The notes under the pieces: generated by a model | What the model was told of the DNA's origin: nothing | Databases searched by the model: none | The model's input: the letters and a program-made list of their open reading frames with translations, nothing else | Program-made: the position numbers and the translations under genes | From: Coix lacryma-jobi var. lacryma-jobi | Taxonomy: Eukaryota; Streptophyta; Magnoliopsida; Poales; Poaceae | Direction: 5' to 3' | NCBI GenBank assembly: GCA_009763385.1 | Contig: CM019823.1 | Location: forward strand, 45,074,222-45,138,221 | DNA: 64,000 nucleotides | Shown here: positions 20,001 through 31,887 of the stretch, in pieces | How the letters are laid out: each line of letters starts with the position of its first letter | Numbering within the stretch: position 1 is the stretch's first letter

Positions 20001-21595
20001 TAACTTGCCTTGACAAAAGTAGCATATACTTGCTCAACTGCTCTCTTAAGAGTAGGAAGATGGACTAGAAAGTTGAGATTTGCTATTAGGTAAGTTGAGC
20101 TTAACTGTTCTATTCAGGGTGTCTATTACTGCACCTCTCTGGCTCATCCAGTTCATACCCAAGATCACATCTATACTTGGATCTTTTAAAAACTATCATA
20201 GAGGTTGGAAATATATATCCACCCAAGATCTATAGGGTACCTGATGTACCATTTCCTTAGTACATAGTCGACCCCCTGGTGACTGTATAAAGAACTCACT
20301 TTGGTTTCACCAATAGGTATGTTATGCTTTTTCCGCAAATGCTTTATTCATAAAGTATGTGATGCACCAGAATCAAAAAGTATAACTGCTGAATGTTGAG
20401 CAACAGGGAACATACCAAGCATGACAGGTTCTCCTTCAGGAATAGCTTCAATTTGAGTATGATAAACCTTGCCTGTCTTTTGAGTACCCTTACTCTTCTG
20501 AGTGTTCTGTGCATTCCCCTTATTCTGGTTCACTTGCGGATTTCCCACTGTTCTTGGCACATTAAGCATTAGGAACATTCTGCTTTGGATATGGACAATC
20601 ACGAGAGAAATGTCCAGCCTTTCCACAGTTGAAGCACGGATAAATGGTAGCTTGTGGCACAGGTGGACGATTGACAACAACATCGGCTGCCGTTGAACAT
20701 TGAAAGGCATAGCAGGTCTTGTAAAGGTCCTCTGAAAATTCTGCTGCTGAGGCGGACGATACTGTGGACGATAAGAAGGACGGAATTGCTGAGCTGGATG
20801 ATATACAAGTCTCTGACGTTTCTTGTTGCCGCCAGATAATCCAGATCCTGACACAATTCCCTTCTTCTTTTTGGCCTCTTTATGCTTGCGGTTCTTATCT
20901 TCACTGGATATAGCAACATTCACAACTTCATGATAAGACAGATTACCACAAGTTGTCATCATAGATTGCAGCTTTGTATTCAACCCTCTCATGAAACATG
21001 CCTTCTTCTTGGCATCAGTGTTGACCTGATCAATAGCATACTGTGATAGATGATTGAACTTCCCATGTACTGCATAACTGGCTCATCTCCTGACGTAGAG
21101 CTAAGAACTCTTCAAGCTTCATGTTCATAACCCCATCTGGAATATAATGAGCTTCTGAAAGCTTCCTTGAATTCAACCCAGTGATTCGGGTGTCCGGCTG
21201 GTTGTACAGCTAAAAGATTTGCCCACCACACACCTGCGGCTCCTCGTAGTTGCTGTGCTGCAAAAGCGGGTTTCTGAACCTCAGTGCAGTTGATAAGACT
21301 GACTTTTGTTCCATGGTACGTAGCCAGTCTCAGCTTCAAGAGGCTCGTCAGCTTTGGGTGAACACTGGAGGACGAGTATCTGTGAATCAACATATGTGGC
21401 CTCCTCTCTGTGGTTACGACCACGACCATATGGACCAGCATTCTGGTTCTGAACTAACAGAGTTGTTGTATTGACTAATGCTGCAATCGCTTCAGCCAAG
21501 GTAGGTGGAACTGGTGGTGCGTTAGGGATATCATCCCCACCACGAGAAGAACTAGCTCCACGAGTGTTAACAGGCATATGTTTAAAACAAACCAT
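17100..21595 (-). pseudogene. Gag-Pol of internal 2, frameshifted
   Basis: Collinear with the intact gag-pol and very close in sequence, but split into at least seven frames. Integrase core plus chromodomain lie at 17100-18182, RNase H and the integrase finger at 18205-19128, RT with the catalytic DD at 19151-19525, RT N-part at 19528-20037, and Gag/protease at about 20348-21595. Examples of breaks relative to internal 1 are an extra T near 18216, an extra T near 19165, a lost T near 19580 and an extra T near 20005. In Gag, one frame leaves the CCHC knuckle region early. Nearly all breaks are single-base indels while substitutions stay few. This fits either a recently dead copy or an imperfect consensus. 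Confidence 0.85.
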
Positions 21596-21800
21596 ACCTA
21601 GATAACAGTCATATATACCATTATACACCATACCATGCATAACATGTTTCAACTTATTTATCATACAAGTCCGCTCTAAGGCAGGACTACTGAAAACACT
21701 ATTTTACATAGCTGATCATATCAGAAAAGGTTTTCTGACTAACTTAATTACAAAGTCAGACAAGATCACGCTATCATACATCTCATGTGTCTGGTTTTAT

Positions 21801-22338
21801 ACTCTTCAGAGACAAGCTCATACTCCACAGGCTCTACTTCCTCATCTTCTTCTTCCTCTTCTTCTTCTTCTACTTCATTCTCAGTAGTTGGTGGCGTAGC
21901 AGGTTCTGGCTGTAAGCCGTGCTGTTACTTCCTCCACGTACCTGTGTAACTCAACATGATGTGCTTCCATAAGGTTTTGATTATCTCTCATGACATCAAC
22001 TCGGGCTCGTGCCCGATTCCTCTGCTTGACAGCCTTCCTCCACTTACACTCATACTCCTGGTGCTGCTCGTGATGATACTGCAACTGTTCATTTAGCTCT
22101 TCTCTCTCTCTAGAACCTCTCATCCTTCTCACCATTTCGCTCTTGCCAACTCCCATGTATAAGCGGTCCTACTTCCGCCTGAAGTTGTGATGTAGCGCTG
22201 TTGCTACTTTCACCTTCTTCATAAGTAACCTCGGGTTGGTTACTTCCTACACTTTCATCTTCTCTTGGGGCAAGAACATGCCGAGGAACACCACGTGGTC
22301 CGGTACACTTGGCGTGCAGTCTGCTTGGTACGGGCCAT
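21801..22338 (-). pseudogene. H3 tail-like upstream ORF of internal 2, frameshifted
   Basis: Starts at ATG 22338 with MARTKQTAR, identical to the start of histone H3. An extra C in the next codons (CGC-CAAG) then shifts the frame near residue 10. The coiled-coil part resumes in another frame (about 21881-22120), and the acidic part is intact in composition but out of frame. This copy has the most H3-like first nine residues in the window. Confidence 0.75.
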
Positions 22339-22798
22339 CAGCTAAAATTATATTTTGAATTTTGAACTATATAAGTTCCAGGATTAGAAACAGAGTTTTT
22401 AGAATTAAACACATACTAACTATACTCTTACTAGATAAACCTTTAAGAGGGAAAGTTAATTAACAGGTTGATAATCATGATGCATGAACGAACTACGAAC
22501 AAAACATTAAACAAACAATAATCACATAAACTAGCCACTCAACATATAAGTGGATAAATTTTCTTTTATAAATAGGGGCAATATAATAAACATTTTCCTT
22601 AGATATACAATATTACCATAACTATACTAAAAACATATTCCTTTGAGATTAAAATTAGAGTCTAAAGAAGAATTAGGCAAGTCAGAAGACTAAGAAAAAG
22701 TCTAGAAGCAACTTGGACTCAATACTAATTAAATTTAGTTTGACTCAAAACTTTTGAAGTTTTCAAAAATGAATACTGTTATACTTTCTAAGGAATAA
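22339..22798 (-). other. Leader of internal 2
   Basis: AT-rich, non-coding, collinear with 12594-13064 but with many small deletions. The conserved palindrome is at 22364-22378. Confidence 0.5.
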
Positions 22799-22811
22799 GC
22801 TCTTGATACCA
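22799..22811 (-). other. PBS of internal 2 with a one-base insertion
   Basis: TGGTATCAAGAGC on the minus strand, the initiator tRNA-Met site with one extra A. The insertion could be a real mutation or a base-call error. Confidence 0.75.
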
Positions 22812-22814
22812 GTC

Positions 22815-25800
22815 TGTGGCCAGAACCCTAAGTTAAGTGCCCAATGCACCATCATTGTCAAAGACTTTGATCGGGTGCAGGAGTTCCAAATGACTAAGGG
22901 ATCGTGGGGTGTCCTCGGGAAAACCGAATCATCCACGTTTTCTTCTTCAGGATATTTCCTCATCAGCATCACAGTATTACAACAGTTTTATAATAGAGAT
23001 AATCAGAGTAAAACGGAAAGATTATACATATAGATAAACTTAGTGTTTAAGTTTACAAACCATAGGTGCTATTACATAAAAAAATTCGGGCTATTATATT
23101 ACTAATACACCAATTGAGCACTTGCCCAAGGTTACTCAGATCATCATCACTCTCCTCCACGAGAGTGAAGAAAACACTGGCCATCAAAAGGGATGGTCAT
23201 GACTCACCTGCAACAAGGGTTAACAAACCCTGAGTACAAAAGTACTCAATAAGACTTAACCGACTAGAAAAAGAAGACTCAGGTACTGGCTAAGGGATTC
23301 AAGGTAAAGGCTTTAGCAAGACAAACTTCTTTGCATAAAAGCTTTACTAAAGTAACCTATTTCAATTTTAATCAGATTAAAATTTAACAATATCAAGATC
23401 TCACTTTCAAAACACATCTCTTCTCATTCTAAGATCATTCTACTACGGTCGGTCAGTGGATTGAGGCTCCATATCCGAGGAACACGGCGATTCGAATCGA
23501 TTATACCCAGCTGGGGATTCATACCACACGAATATGTAGATTTAATCTTCATATATCAACCCATCTATAGATCCTCCTATACAAGAACGGGTTCAGCGCA
23601 CCCGAGAGTACAGTACACTCGAACCCGACTCTATCATAGCCCCGAGGGTACCGCTACTCCCGCCATCTCTCCACTCCCAGTACGCGGTTACCGTTCTCAG
23701 TATTGGAAGTATAGACGAGGCTTACCAGTATGTGGGCTGTATCAAAAGTCTCAATCTAGCAGGCCAACAACGTAAGGTCCTATGTTAGAACTTAAACAAG
23801 ACTCCTCTCTTGATGTAAGTACTAGTAGAATTATCCAAACAATTAAAATAACCACATTGTTAGCGAAGTGTGAGAAAAAGTCTAAGCATTTCATAAACGG
23901 TATCAAGGTTAGTATGAAGACAGAGGTGGTATGCATAAAAGGTTATAATATTGTCATTAATGCACAGGTTTAAATGATTAAATAAAAACTTTATGAAAAT
24001 AACAGGATTGGTTCAAATGCACCGGGCTTGCCTTGAGAAACAGCGAAGTCCGGAACTCAGAAACGAGAGGAAGATCCACCTCAGAAGAAACCACTGTGGA
24101 CAGAGTCTTCCGGAAACGGATCTACACGAATAAATGCATATGCATGATAATGAGATGCTTGACATGAACATGGTAAAGAATTTTTCACAGCTATAAACAG
24201 TATTGAGTACAACTTTTCCATGAAAGGAAAGGCAACAAAAACACTTTAATAAACTTATAATACTAAGCATCTCTTATCATTATCATAAAGCAAGGTACTA
24301 ATAATAAAAAAACAGAAAGGCTTAGCATAAAAACCTAACAAGGGAGCAATCATGTAGTTTCCATGGTTGTCAAAAACATCCAAAATCCACAAACCAAATG
24401 ATGATTTTTTCTTTTAATTTTATAAGCCATTTAATAGCCTTTACTTATAAAACAAATATATTAATTCAAACAGAGTGAAATTAATACATAAGGTGGAAAT
24501 GACCAAATAACATTGTCAAATTTCATGATTTTTGAGAAAACACAGAAATACATACAAAAATCACAAAGTTCATTTATTAATATGGATTTAATGTCAAATA
24601 AAATACTCTAAACACAAGTTTCATAATTTTATATAGCACAGCACATAAGATATCACATGTCAAATTTCAAATTACAGAGATAAAAATTATAGCAAAAATA
24701 AACAAAAACAGCTATGTCATTAAACAGAAAAAGAAAAACTCAAACTAGCCCAAACGGGCTGGCCACCAGGCTCGGCCCCAGGCCACGCGAAAACAGGCCG
24801 GCCTGTTCCGCCCGCGCGCCCGCGCTTTTGCAGAAAAGCCCTTGCCTTGAGAGAAACTAACCCGCAGTCCAGCGCACTATTCACATGAGTCTGGGACTTT
24901 GCAACCAACACCCTGGGAAAACTCGACTTTACAACTGAGGTCCACGACATGGCCGGCGCACGGCGGCGCACCGAGCGCGGCACCTTACGCCGGCAACCGG
25001 CCGTTAAGAGACCTAAGGCGAGCATCAGCACCCGAGCACGCACGCGGCCGAAAGAGCCCTAAACCCTAACTCTACCGTCCGGCGAGGTCTGGCACGCACG
25101 GCGGCGCGAACCGAGCAGCGGAAGTGTTCCGGCGAATACCAGGCGGTAGCAGTAGAACGGAGGGGCTAGGAGATCCAGTAGCTCACCCTGTGATGGTTGG
25201 TGCGAGATGGTTCGAGGAGGAGAAAGTGGGAGACGAACCACGGAGCAGTGGCAGCGGCGGCGAAAGCTCCGGTGAGAAGAGTTGTTCCGCGAGCCTGGCA
25301 AAGATAGGAACAACACAGCCGATGAGTTTCACATGGGGATCAAGGCGAAAACAAAAAAACAAGAGGGAGATAGCATGCCGGTGAGGCTGACCACGAGAGC
25401 GGCTCGGCGGCGATTTCGACGCGAAGAGCAGGGGACTCGGAATGTCGTCTCTGAGCAGAGAGGTCGTGGATGTTCTAGAGAGCGAAGAAGGTAAAGGAGG
25501 TTATCTGCTGCAATTTGGATGAGAAACTATGGCTACGGTGAATGTATCAAGCGCGCATTGGATTGGGGATCAAGAGGGTTCCCGTCGGGTTGGTGGGCAA
25601 CTCGACGACGGCGAGCTCAGGAGAGGGTGGCCCCGACGCGAGGGAGAGCGCCAGCAGCAGCTCAAACCTTGCCACGGAGACGTGCACGAGCGCGTGTTCG
25701 AGAGAGAAACGGTGTCCATCGCGCGGCGTGGGCGATCAAACGAGGACGGAAAAGAAATGAAAAGGGAAAGAAAAGGAGAGAAAAGGAGATCGGAAAAAGG

Positions 25801-26986
25801 GACCCACCTATTCTCTGTCTTCTCCCCCTTATCCCATCCGACCATTCATTACCGCCTCCTCAATCCACCTCCTATCCTAACCCGTCTACACCTAACTTCA
25901 CTGTCTTCCCCCTTTTTATACTTTCTCCACCCCTCTTTGCCCCTACCCCTCCATCCCCTCCCCCATATGCCCCTCACCTAGTCCTCATTCACCTCCACTC
26001 CTCTTGTGTCACCACCTAGCTCCCCCTCCCACCATAGAGCCCCACCTCACACACATCTTCACCCACTCACTTACGTTTTCCCCTATTTCAACTCTCCACC
26101 CTCTCCACCTTCGTCGTCCCCCTTCGTGTGTGCCCCTTCTTACACAGGAAAATTTGAATTACTTCAGATTTTGAATATAAGTTGAAAAATATGTTAAAAA
26201 TCAAATGACTCAGAATAAAACTGAAAATTCTTTTATTTTTGCACATTGAGAATAGCTAATTTTGAATTTAGGGTTTGAAATAAAAGGGGGACAAAAGGCA
26301 GGAAGGGTATTTTCACAATTACTTTTGATTTCATATGAAAACTTGGAAACTTCATACTCAAGTTGATCCTTATCCAAAAAATTTGGCGGGTGCAACTTTG
26401 CTTTTACAGCATAGGCCCAAGTCTTTTTAGATTGAAAATTATGTAAAAGGGATTAAATAGGATTTTTGAATTAATTAAAACTATTTAATTGGATTCAACC
26501 AAAATGGGAATTATACCAATGGGGACTTGAAACATGTTCCAAAAAACACACCTTGAGACATAATACCAAAGATGTGATCCAAAATTTCATTACTATTAAG
26601 AAATTAACCATATTACCCTTACATAGATAAAAAGCTTATACCACAAAAAAAAAGAAAACCAGAACTAGGCTCCTCCCCTCAAATCCATCTCTGCCCACCT
26701 TTACCCGCCTCCGTACTACTACTCCCACTGGCACCCACCCCCCTCACCCCCATACCCAAGCCCCTTTGATCACCTTCTTCCTTTCACTTACCCCCCCCTC
26801 TCTCCCCCCCCCTCCTCTCAACACCATCTCTATAGGTGTCAAACTTATCGGACTCTTCTACAACTAAGAACAAGCAGAAAGAATAAAACTTGTTTTTAGG
26901 AATGAACATGGAGTTATCACTCAAGTGAAATGCTAATGCCTTGATGCCATGGTAAAGTTTTAGGTTGCTAACACCAGAGTGTTACA
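22815..26986 (-). repeat. LTR3: 5' LTR of the second copy, mosaic and indel-rich
   Basis: Begins TGTGGCCAGAACC and ends AGAGTGTTACA. The first part follows subfamily A (LTR1/LTR2) through the ATATCCGAGG and CGATTATACCC markers. From about 24.2-24.7 kb it follows subfamily B as in LTR4 (GGCTCGGCCC, GAATATAAGTTGAAAAATATG). Small deletions are very frequent. Two pyrimidine-rich blocks absent from the other LTRs lie at about 25800-26140 and 26670-26830 and account for its extra length (4,172 bp). The predicted TATA is degraded here. Confidence 0.8.
25800..26140. repeat. C/T-rich low-complexity block in LTR3
   Basis: About 340 bp of C, T and A with almost no G, inserted where LTR4 has only a short CTCCCCCTTCTCC tract near 43217. 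A second block of about 160 bp lies at 26670-26830 with runs of seven to eight C. Confidence 0.6.
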
Positions 26987-27280
26987 CTCGCGCGCTGGAA
27001 TGCATGGGCGTCGTGGGACACCCCGCTAGCTATCCAGCGACTGGACCAAACCCGCGTGGACCGCCGGCAATCCTCCGTTTTCGGCCGATTTTTTGTTAAC
27101 GCTAGTTACACGGCCTATTTTACCCCCTGTTCCCCTCCCGGCGCCCGGTTCGCCCCAAGGACGGAAGCTCGCGCGCTGAAACGCATGGGGCGTCTCGGCA
27201 CCCCGCTAGCTATCCGCGACTGTGGACAAACCTGCGCAGACGCGCCGGCCTCCTCATTTTCGGCCGATTTTTCCGTTAAC
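26987..27280 (+). repeat. 185-bp satellite, short stretch left of the solo LTR
   Basis: About 1.6 monomers of the satellite that continues at 31888, in the same orientation. The first monomer is noisy. The second carries the GTCTCGGCACCCC / GTGGACAAAC variant also seen near 33470 and 36065, tying it to the main array. It ends in TTAAC at the solo LTR insertion point. Confidence 0.9.
27276..27280. other. Target site duplication, left copy
   Basis: TTAAC directly before the solo LTR; the matching copy is at 31888-31892. It falls in the GTTAAC core of the satellite monomer. Confidence 0.9.
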
Positions 27281-30200
27281 TGTGGCAGAACTCCCGATAT
27301 GTGGCCCACCTGCACACGTCATCGTCATAAGGAGCCCAATGACAGTGCAAATGAAACACATTACTGGAAAGATCTGTCGGGTGTCCCCGAGAGAACCCCG
27401 AATTATCCACGAACCACAGGATCATCATCATGAAGGTTGGAATAATTACAACATTACGACAGTTGATACAAAATACCATCGGAGTGCGGAAGCAAGATAA
27501 ATAAACTATACAAAACATGAATAAGTTACTTTTTACATAAACATAACTTTTATTGCGGAAGTAGAGAAGTATTATGGAGCCATACTTAGGTGGAGCACCT
27601 AAGTTGGAGAAGAAGAACAACCAGATCACGTCAAGCCCACTGACATGATCATGATCAACACCACCTATTAGAAACCTGCAACAGGGAATTAACAAACCCT
27701 GAGTACTGTCGGTACTCAGCAAGACTTATCCGTCAACAGAAAGGACTTCAGGGTCATGCTAGCTTTAAGGGATGTAGTGGGGCTAGCAATAGAGAAGGAA
27801 TTTGCAAAATAAGCATTTTTAACCAAAACATTCTTCTTTTCCTTAGTAATTCCAAATATACCATCAATAGTACCCTTTTAGAATGAAACATCATTTTCCA
27901 ATTTCCTTGGTTTTTGGAAACTCTATGTTGAGGGTCGGAGATCGAGTCTCTTTTTATCGTAGAGCAATGACGATTTGAACCGCTTTATCTACCCAGCTGG
28001 GGGTTCCCAATCACACAATATGGCAGGACTCTAACCTGCAACATATTGCACAACCACAAGTGATTTGTATGGCAGGACTCTAAACTGCAACATACCAAAG
28101 CACCACGGCGTTGTATGGCAGGACTTTAACCTGCAACATATCAACCCGTATCCCATGATTGGTACTATCATGCTCTCGATCAAGGACCAACAACGAACGG
28201 TTCCTAATCGACACAGACGGGATTAGCACGACTAGGGTGACCCTGCCTGCCATCTTTCCATGAACGGATTCCCGTCCGGTCTGAAATCAGTTTTGTTTCC
28301 AACTAGAGTTGTACCTGTCAGAGGTACCCTAACAGTGATGATTCATCATCCCTTAGTTTGCTCAAGGCCTAAGCGGATGACAATCTCAACACCGTGTGTA
28401 CTTTAGCTAAGCATTTTAAGAGCATTTTCAAATGACCGGTAACAAGGATGATATAGGAATAATCACATTTGGGAATGCATCTGGTGGTTATTAATCAACT
28501 CCTAAAACTTAATGCATTTGATAAATCATTGTAGAAACTTTGTAATAAATAGAAAGGGGTTAAATGCACTGGGGCTTGCCTTTGTTGCAGGGAAGATAGG
28601 ATCCAAGAAAGATCGACAAAAGTTAGTTCCTTTGCTGCTTTGAAGTTAAGTCTTTTCGACGAAGCTTGTCCAACAAGAATCTTCTTCCGAGGCTTGTTTG
28701 AAAAGGGTGATCACCAAAGCTTGATCAACACAACTCCAACACTCTCGGATACTACACGTAGATAAATGATGAATGCTTTAGCATGATGCCATGGAATGCA
28801 TGCTAAGGTGCAGGACAATTCCAATGCATAACAAAGATAAACACAAGATAAGAAAATTGAGTACAACTTTCCTTCGCGGTACAGTTGCAAACCAACAAAC
28901 CCAATTGCAAACTTACCGATTAAGGTTTCTAGATATACATACAACCTCCACCAAGCACTTTTATGAAGATAACTAAAGATGGCTAGGGTTTATTAAAACA
29001 ACATTCAATGCTATAGGAACACAAGATGAGAGGTGTCCCATGGTCTTCAAACAATAATCCAAAGTCACCCAAGTTGTAAACATCACTGCCCAAACTTGGG
29101 ACAGATCACAAACTCTATGCTAAACAAACCACAACCAGAGCTACCAAAATTCAAAAGGGTAATCCTGGACAATTTGAAAAGCTTATCAAACATCGATCAA
29201 GCCAAGGAATAATCAAAAGGAAATATACCCCATGGGCTTCTTTCATGAATCAAGTCCATGTTTTCATATGTAAGCAAGATTAAAGCTCTACTTGACCCAT
29301 ATCATCACATGTATGCAATAACAAGTTTATTATTTAACTTACAACTTAATCCTACATGACTAACCAACATTATTAAACACAAACCATCATTCATCAACAA
29401 AGGTTCATTAGGGTAACCAAGTTTAATCCTAATTACCTGCTAAACACCTTAACTAACAAAGTTTTATTAACCACCCTTTATTAAATTAATTATTGAAAAT
29501 AAGGTTTAATTAAAGTTTGTCAAATTAAACTCAAACTTTTAGGGACGGTTGATTATAATAAACTATAGTTGCAAAACAAATTTTATAATTTTTGGATAAT
29601 TATCTTGGCCTACACAATTAATCTAAGATATATAATTATTTATCTATTAAACAAAGCATAAAAGGAGAATTAAATTTATTTTCACCAAATGACCTCAAAA
29701 TTTTGGTGAAGACTAATTACATGATGTAAACAGCAGAAAAATTAGTTTCATGATTTTTGGATATATTTTTAAGTCTATAAAAATTATCTAAAGAGCATTT
29801 ATTAATTAAAAGACTTATTTAAGTCACCTACAAAAATTATCAAAACATTAAGTTTCATATTTTTATTAGATGGAACACATTATCACGAACACAACAAAGT
29901 TTATTTCACAGTTTTAGCATCAGCACATAATTACTTATGAATTAAACAATCATATGCACAAATTAAACATTTCCTGAAAAGAAAAAGAAAAAGGACAAAA
30001 CCTAATCCTACTTGGGCCGAATTTGGCCCAAGGTCACCAACGGACGGGGCCCGGGTCAGCACTACCTGCCCAGCAACGACTCGGCCACGCCGAGACCGTG
30101 GCCTCGCGCTAGGTCGGCGCGGACCGGCGCCACTCGTCGCCGGCGGGGACCCTGGCCACGGCGAGACCATCGAAGGAAGCGTCTCGAGCCCGCGCATCCA

Positions 30201-31887
30201 CCGGAGTACCAAACCGGAGCTCTTGGATCACGGAGGAAACACGGCGGCGTGCATGGCGGCTCGGCGGCGGACAGGGCGGCGGCGCGAGGTGCTGCGGTGG
30301 CTGTGGTGCGGTAGAGGCCTCAACGACGCGCAGGAAGGCTCAAGGGTACTGACCCCATCGTGATGCTCGCGCTGGTGAAGGTGGTGATGGCGCAAAACAA
30401 GGTCGACCATGGCGGCGGGTCTTGTGGCGGCGCGAACCGAGGTTTCCCTCGTCGTTCCCGGAGCTCCGGTGAGATAGCGACATAACTAGCAGACCGGTGA
30501 GCTTCAGGGAGGTGCGGCGAGGCTCGGACGATGACTGGATTGACCCGGGGTTCTCCAGGATGAGCGGACCGCGGGGTGGTGCTCCCGGCGGCGCTTTGGC
30601 CGGAGCAGGGGAAGAAAGGGATGGTGCGGGGGACTCTGGCGGTCCGAGCTTGCGCAACGGGGCACGGGAGGTGCGTGAAGAGGAGGCGAGCTCGACTGCA
30701 AGAGCAACCAGGCCAGAGGGCGAGCGTTGGCAGTGAATTTGGCCGGCGGCCGTGCTCTGCTCTGCTTCGCAGTGGCGCCGAGCAGAAACGGAAGGAAGGG
30801 AGGGGAGAGCGTCGGCGCGCGCTAAGAAGGATGGAGACGGCTTCAAGAGTAGCGTGCCACCTCCTGCTTCGCAATTGCCACGGAAGAGGATGCGCGGCGC
30901 GCGCACACGGCCGGCCAAACGGGCACGGCGCGACGGCGGTGGTGTCCAGAGCATTCTGCTCTGATATCTCCCTCCGGTTACTGTAGCGATCCCTATCTCC
31001 CCCTTTCTGATTTCTCCAGATTTTTGTACTGCATGACAAAAACTTCAAAAACAAAAGTTGCTCCAAATTTTGTACTTTACAAACTTGCTTTAAGAACCAA
31101 AGTCAAATTCTGCTTGGATTTTGAAATAGAGTTCAAACTCAAATTTGGACCAAACTGAATTTCAAAATTACTTTTGAATTTTCAGAACAACTTCAAATTT
31201 TACCAATATAAAAGTTGTTCCTGAAGAAATTATCTACAACTTTGGTTTTGGTCCCATATCCAAATTATGCTTAATTTTTGAACTACATAAAAAGGGGTAA
31301 AACTAGGGTTTGGAAATTAATTTCTAATTTGAAACCAATCCAAACTAGTTTTCCAAATTACTTCAAATTTTCTTTAATAACAATAAAATCTATTTTAATA
31401 AAAGTTATTGCATTTAATCCTCTCTACAACTTTGACTAAAGAACCAAAGTCTAATTCTTTTTAGTTTTTTTTAAAAAAATCTAGTTTAGGGGTCAAATTT
31501 ATGGTTTGAAAGATTTCACATTTATTCAAAATTTTGTACAGAAACTTTGAAAACCTTAAATACCAAAGTTGTTCCTCTCAACAAGAGCTACAACTTTGCT
31601 TTTGAAATCATTTTGAAATTTGACATATTTTTTTGACTTATCAAAAAGGGAACCAAAAAGAGCATAGAAAATTTAAGTTTTCTACTCACACTTATCATTT
31701 CATGTGACACCTAACCACATCACTTATCAAAGCATCACACAAGATCATGCAACACTCAAGCAAAACATATGAAGCATCACATTTGTACTTAAAAGATGAA
31801 ATGCTTTATGCCATGATGCCAGATGATTATGCATACTAAACATATTAATTAAAATTTTAATTAGGACTTAACACCAGGGGTGTTACA
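27281..31887 (-). mobile_element. Solo LTR of a related Ty3/gypsy family inserted in the satellite
   Basis: TGTGGCAGAACTCCC at the left end and AGGGGTGTTACA at the right end bound 4,607 bp with no gag, pol, PBS or PPT. The bases TTAAC occur on both sides (27276-27280 and 31888-31892), a perfect 5-bp target duplication, and the satellite reads on across it. Its ends resemble those of LTR1-LTR7, and it has the same AT-rich/GC-rich/AT-rich build (GC-rich core about 30000-30980), but the body is clearly different, so it is a sister family. By analogy its transcription strand would be minus. The internal region was lost by LTR-LTR recombination. The long minus frame at 30320-31066 lies in the GC-rich core and shows no domain. 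Confidence 0.9.
28019..28140. repeat. Three-copy 46-49-bp tandem repeat inside the solo LTR
   Basis: TATGGCAGGACTCTAAMCTG plus CAACATA recurs at 28019, 28068 and 28114 with less conserved spacers. Confidence 0.75.

Larger units (their letters stand above)
13080..26986 (-). mobile_element. Second Tekay-like copy sharing LTR2 (LTR2, internal 2, LTR3)
   Basis: Internal 2 (16961-22814) repeats the full order of internal 1 and ends in a PBS next to LTR3, whose outer end meets satellite DNA at 26987. It shares substitutions with internal 4 that internal 1 lacks (HPQIGG instead of HPQTGG; SYCNCL instead of SHCNCL; ARCDICRK instead of AKCDICRK). Both genes are broken by one-base indels that grow denser toward 22-26 kb. 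Confidence 0.8.

Noticed and set aside
30320..31066. 248-codon minus-strand frame in the solo LTR
   Set aside because: Lies in the GC-rich LTR core with several competing frames on both strands; Arg/Pro/Ser-rich composition and no recognisable motif.
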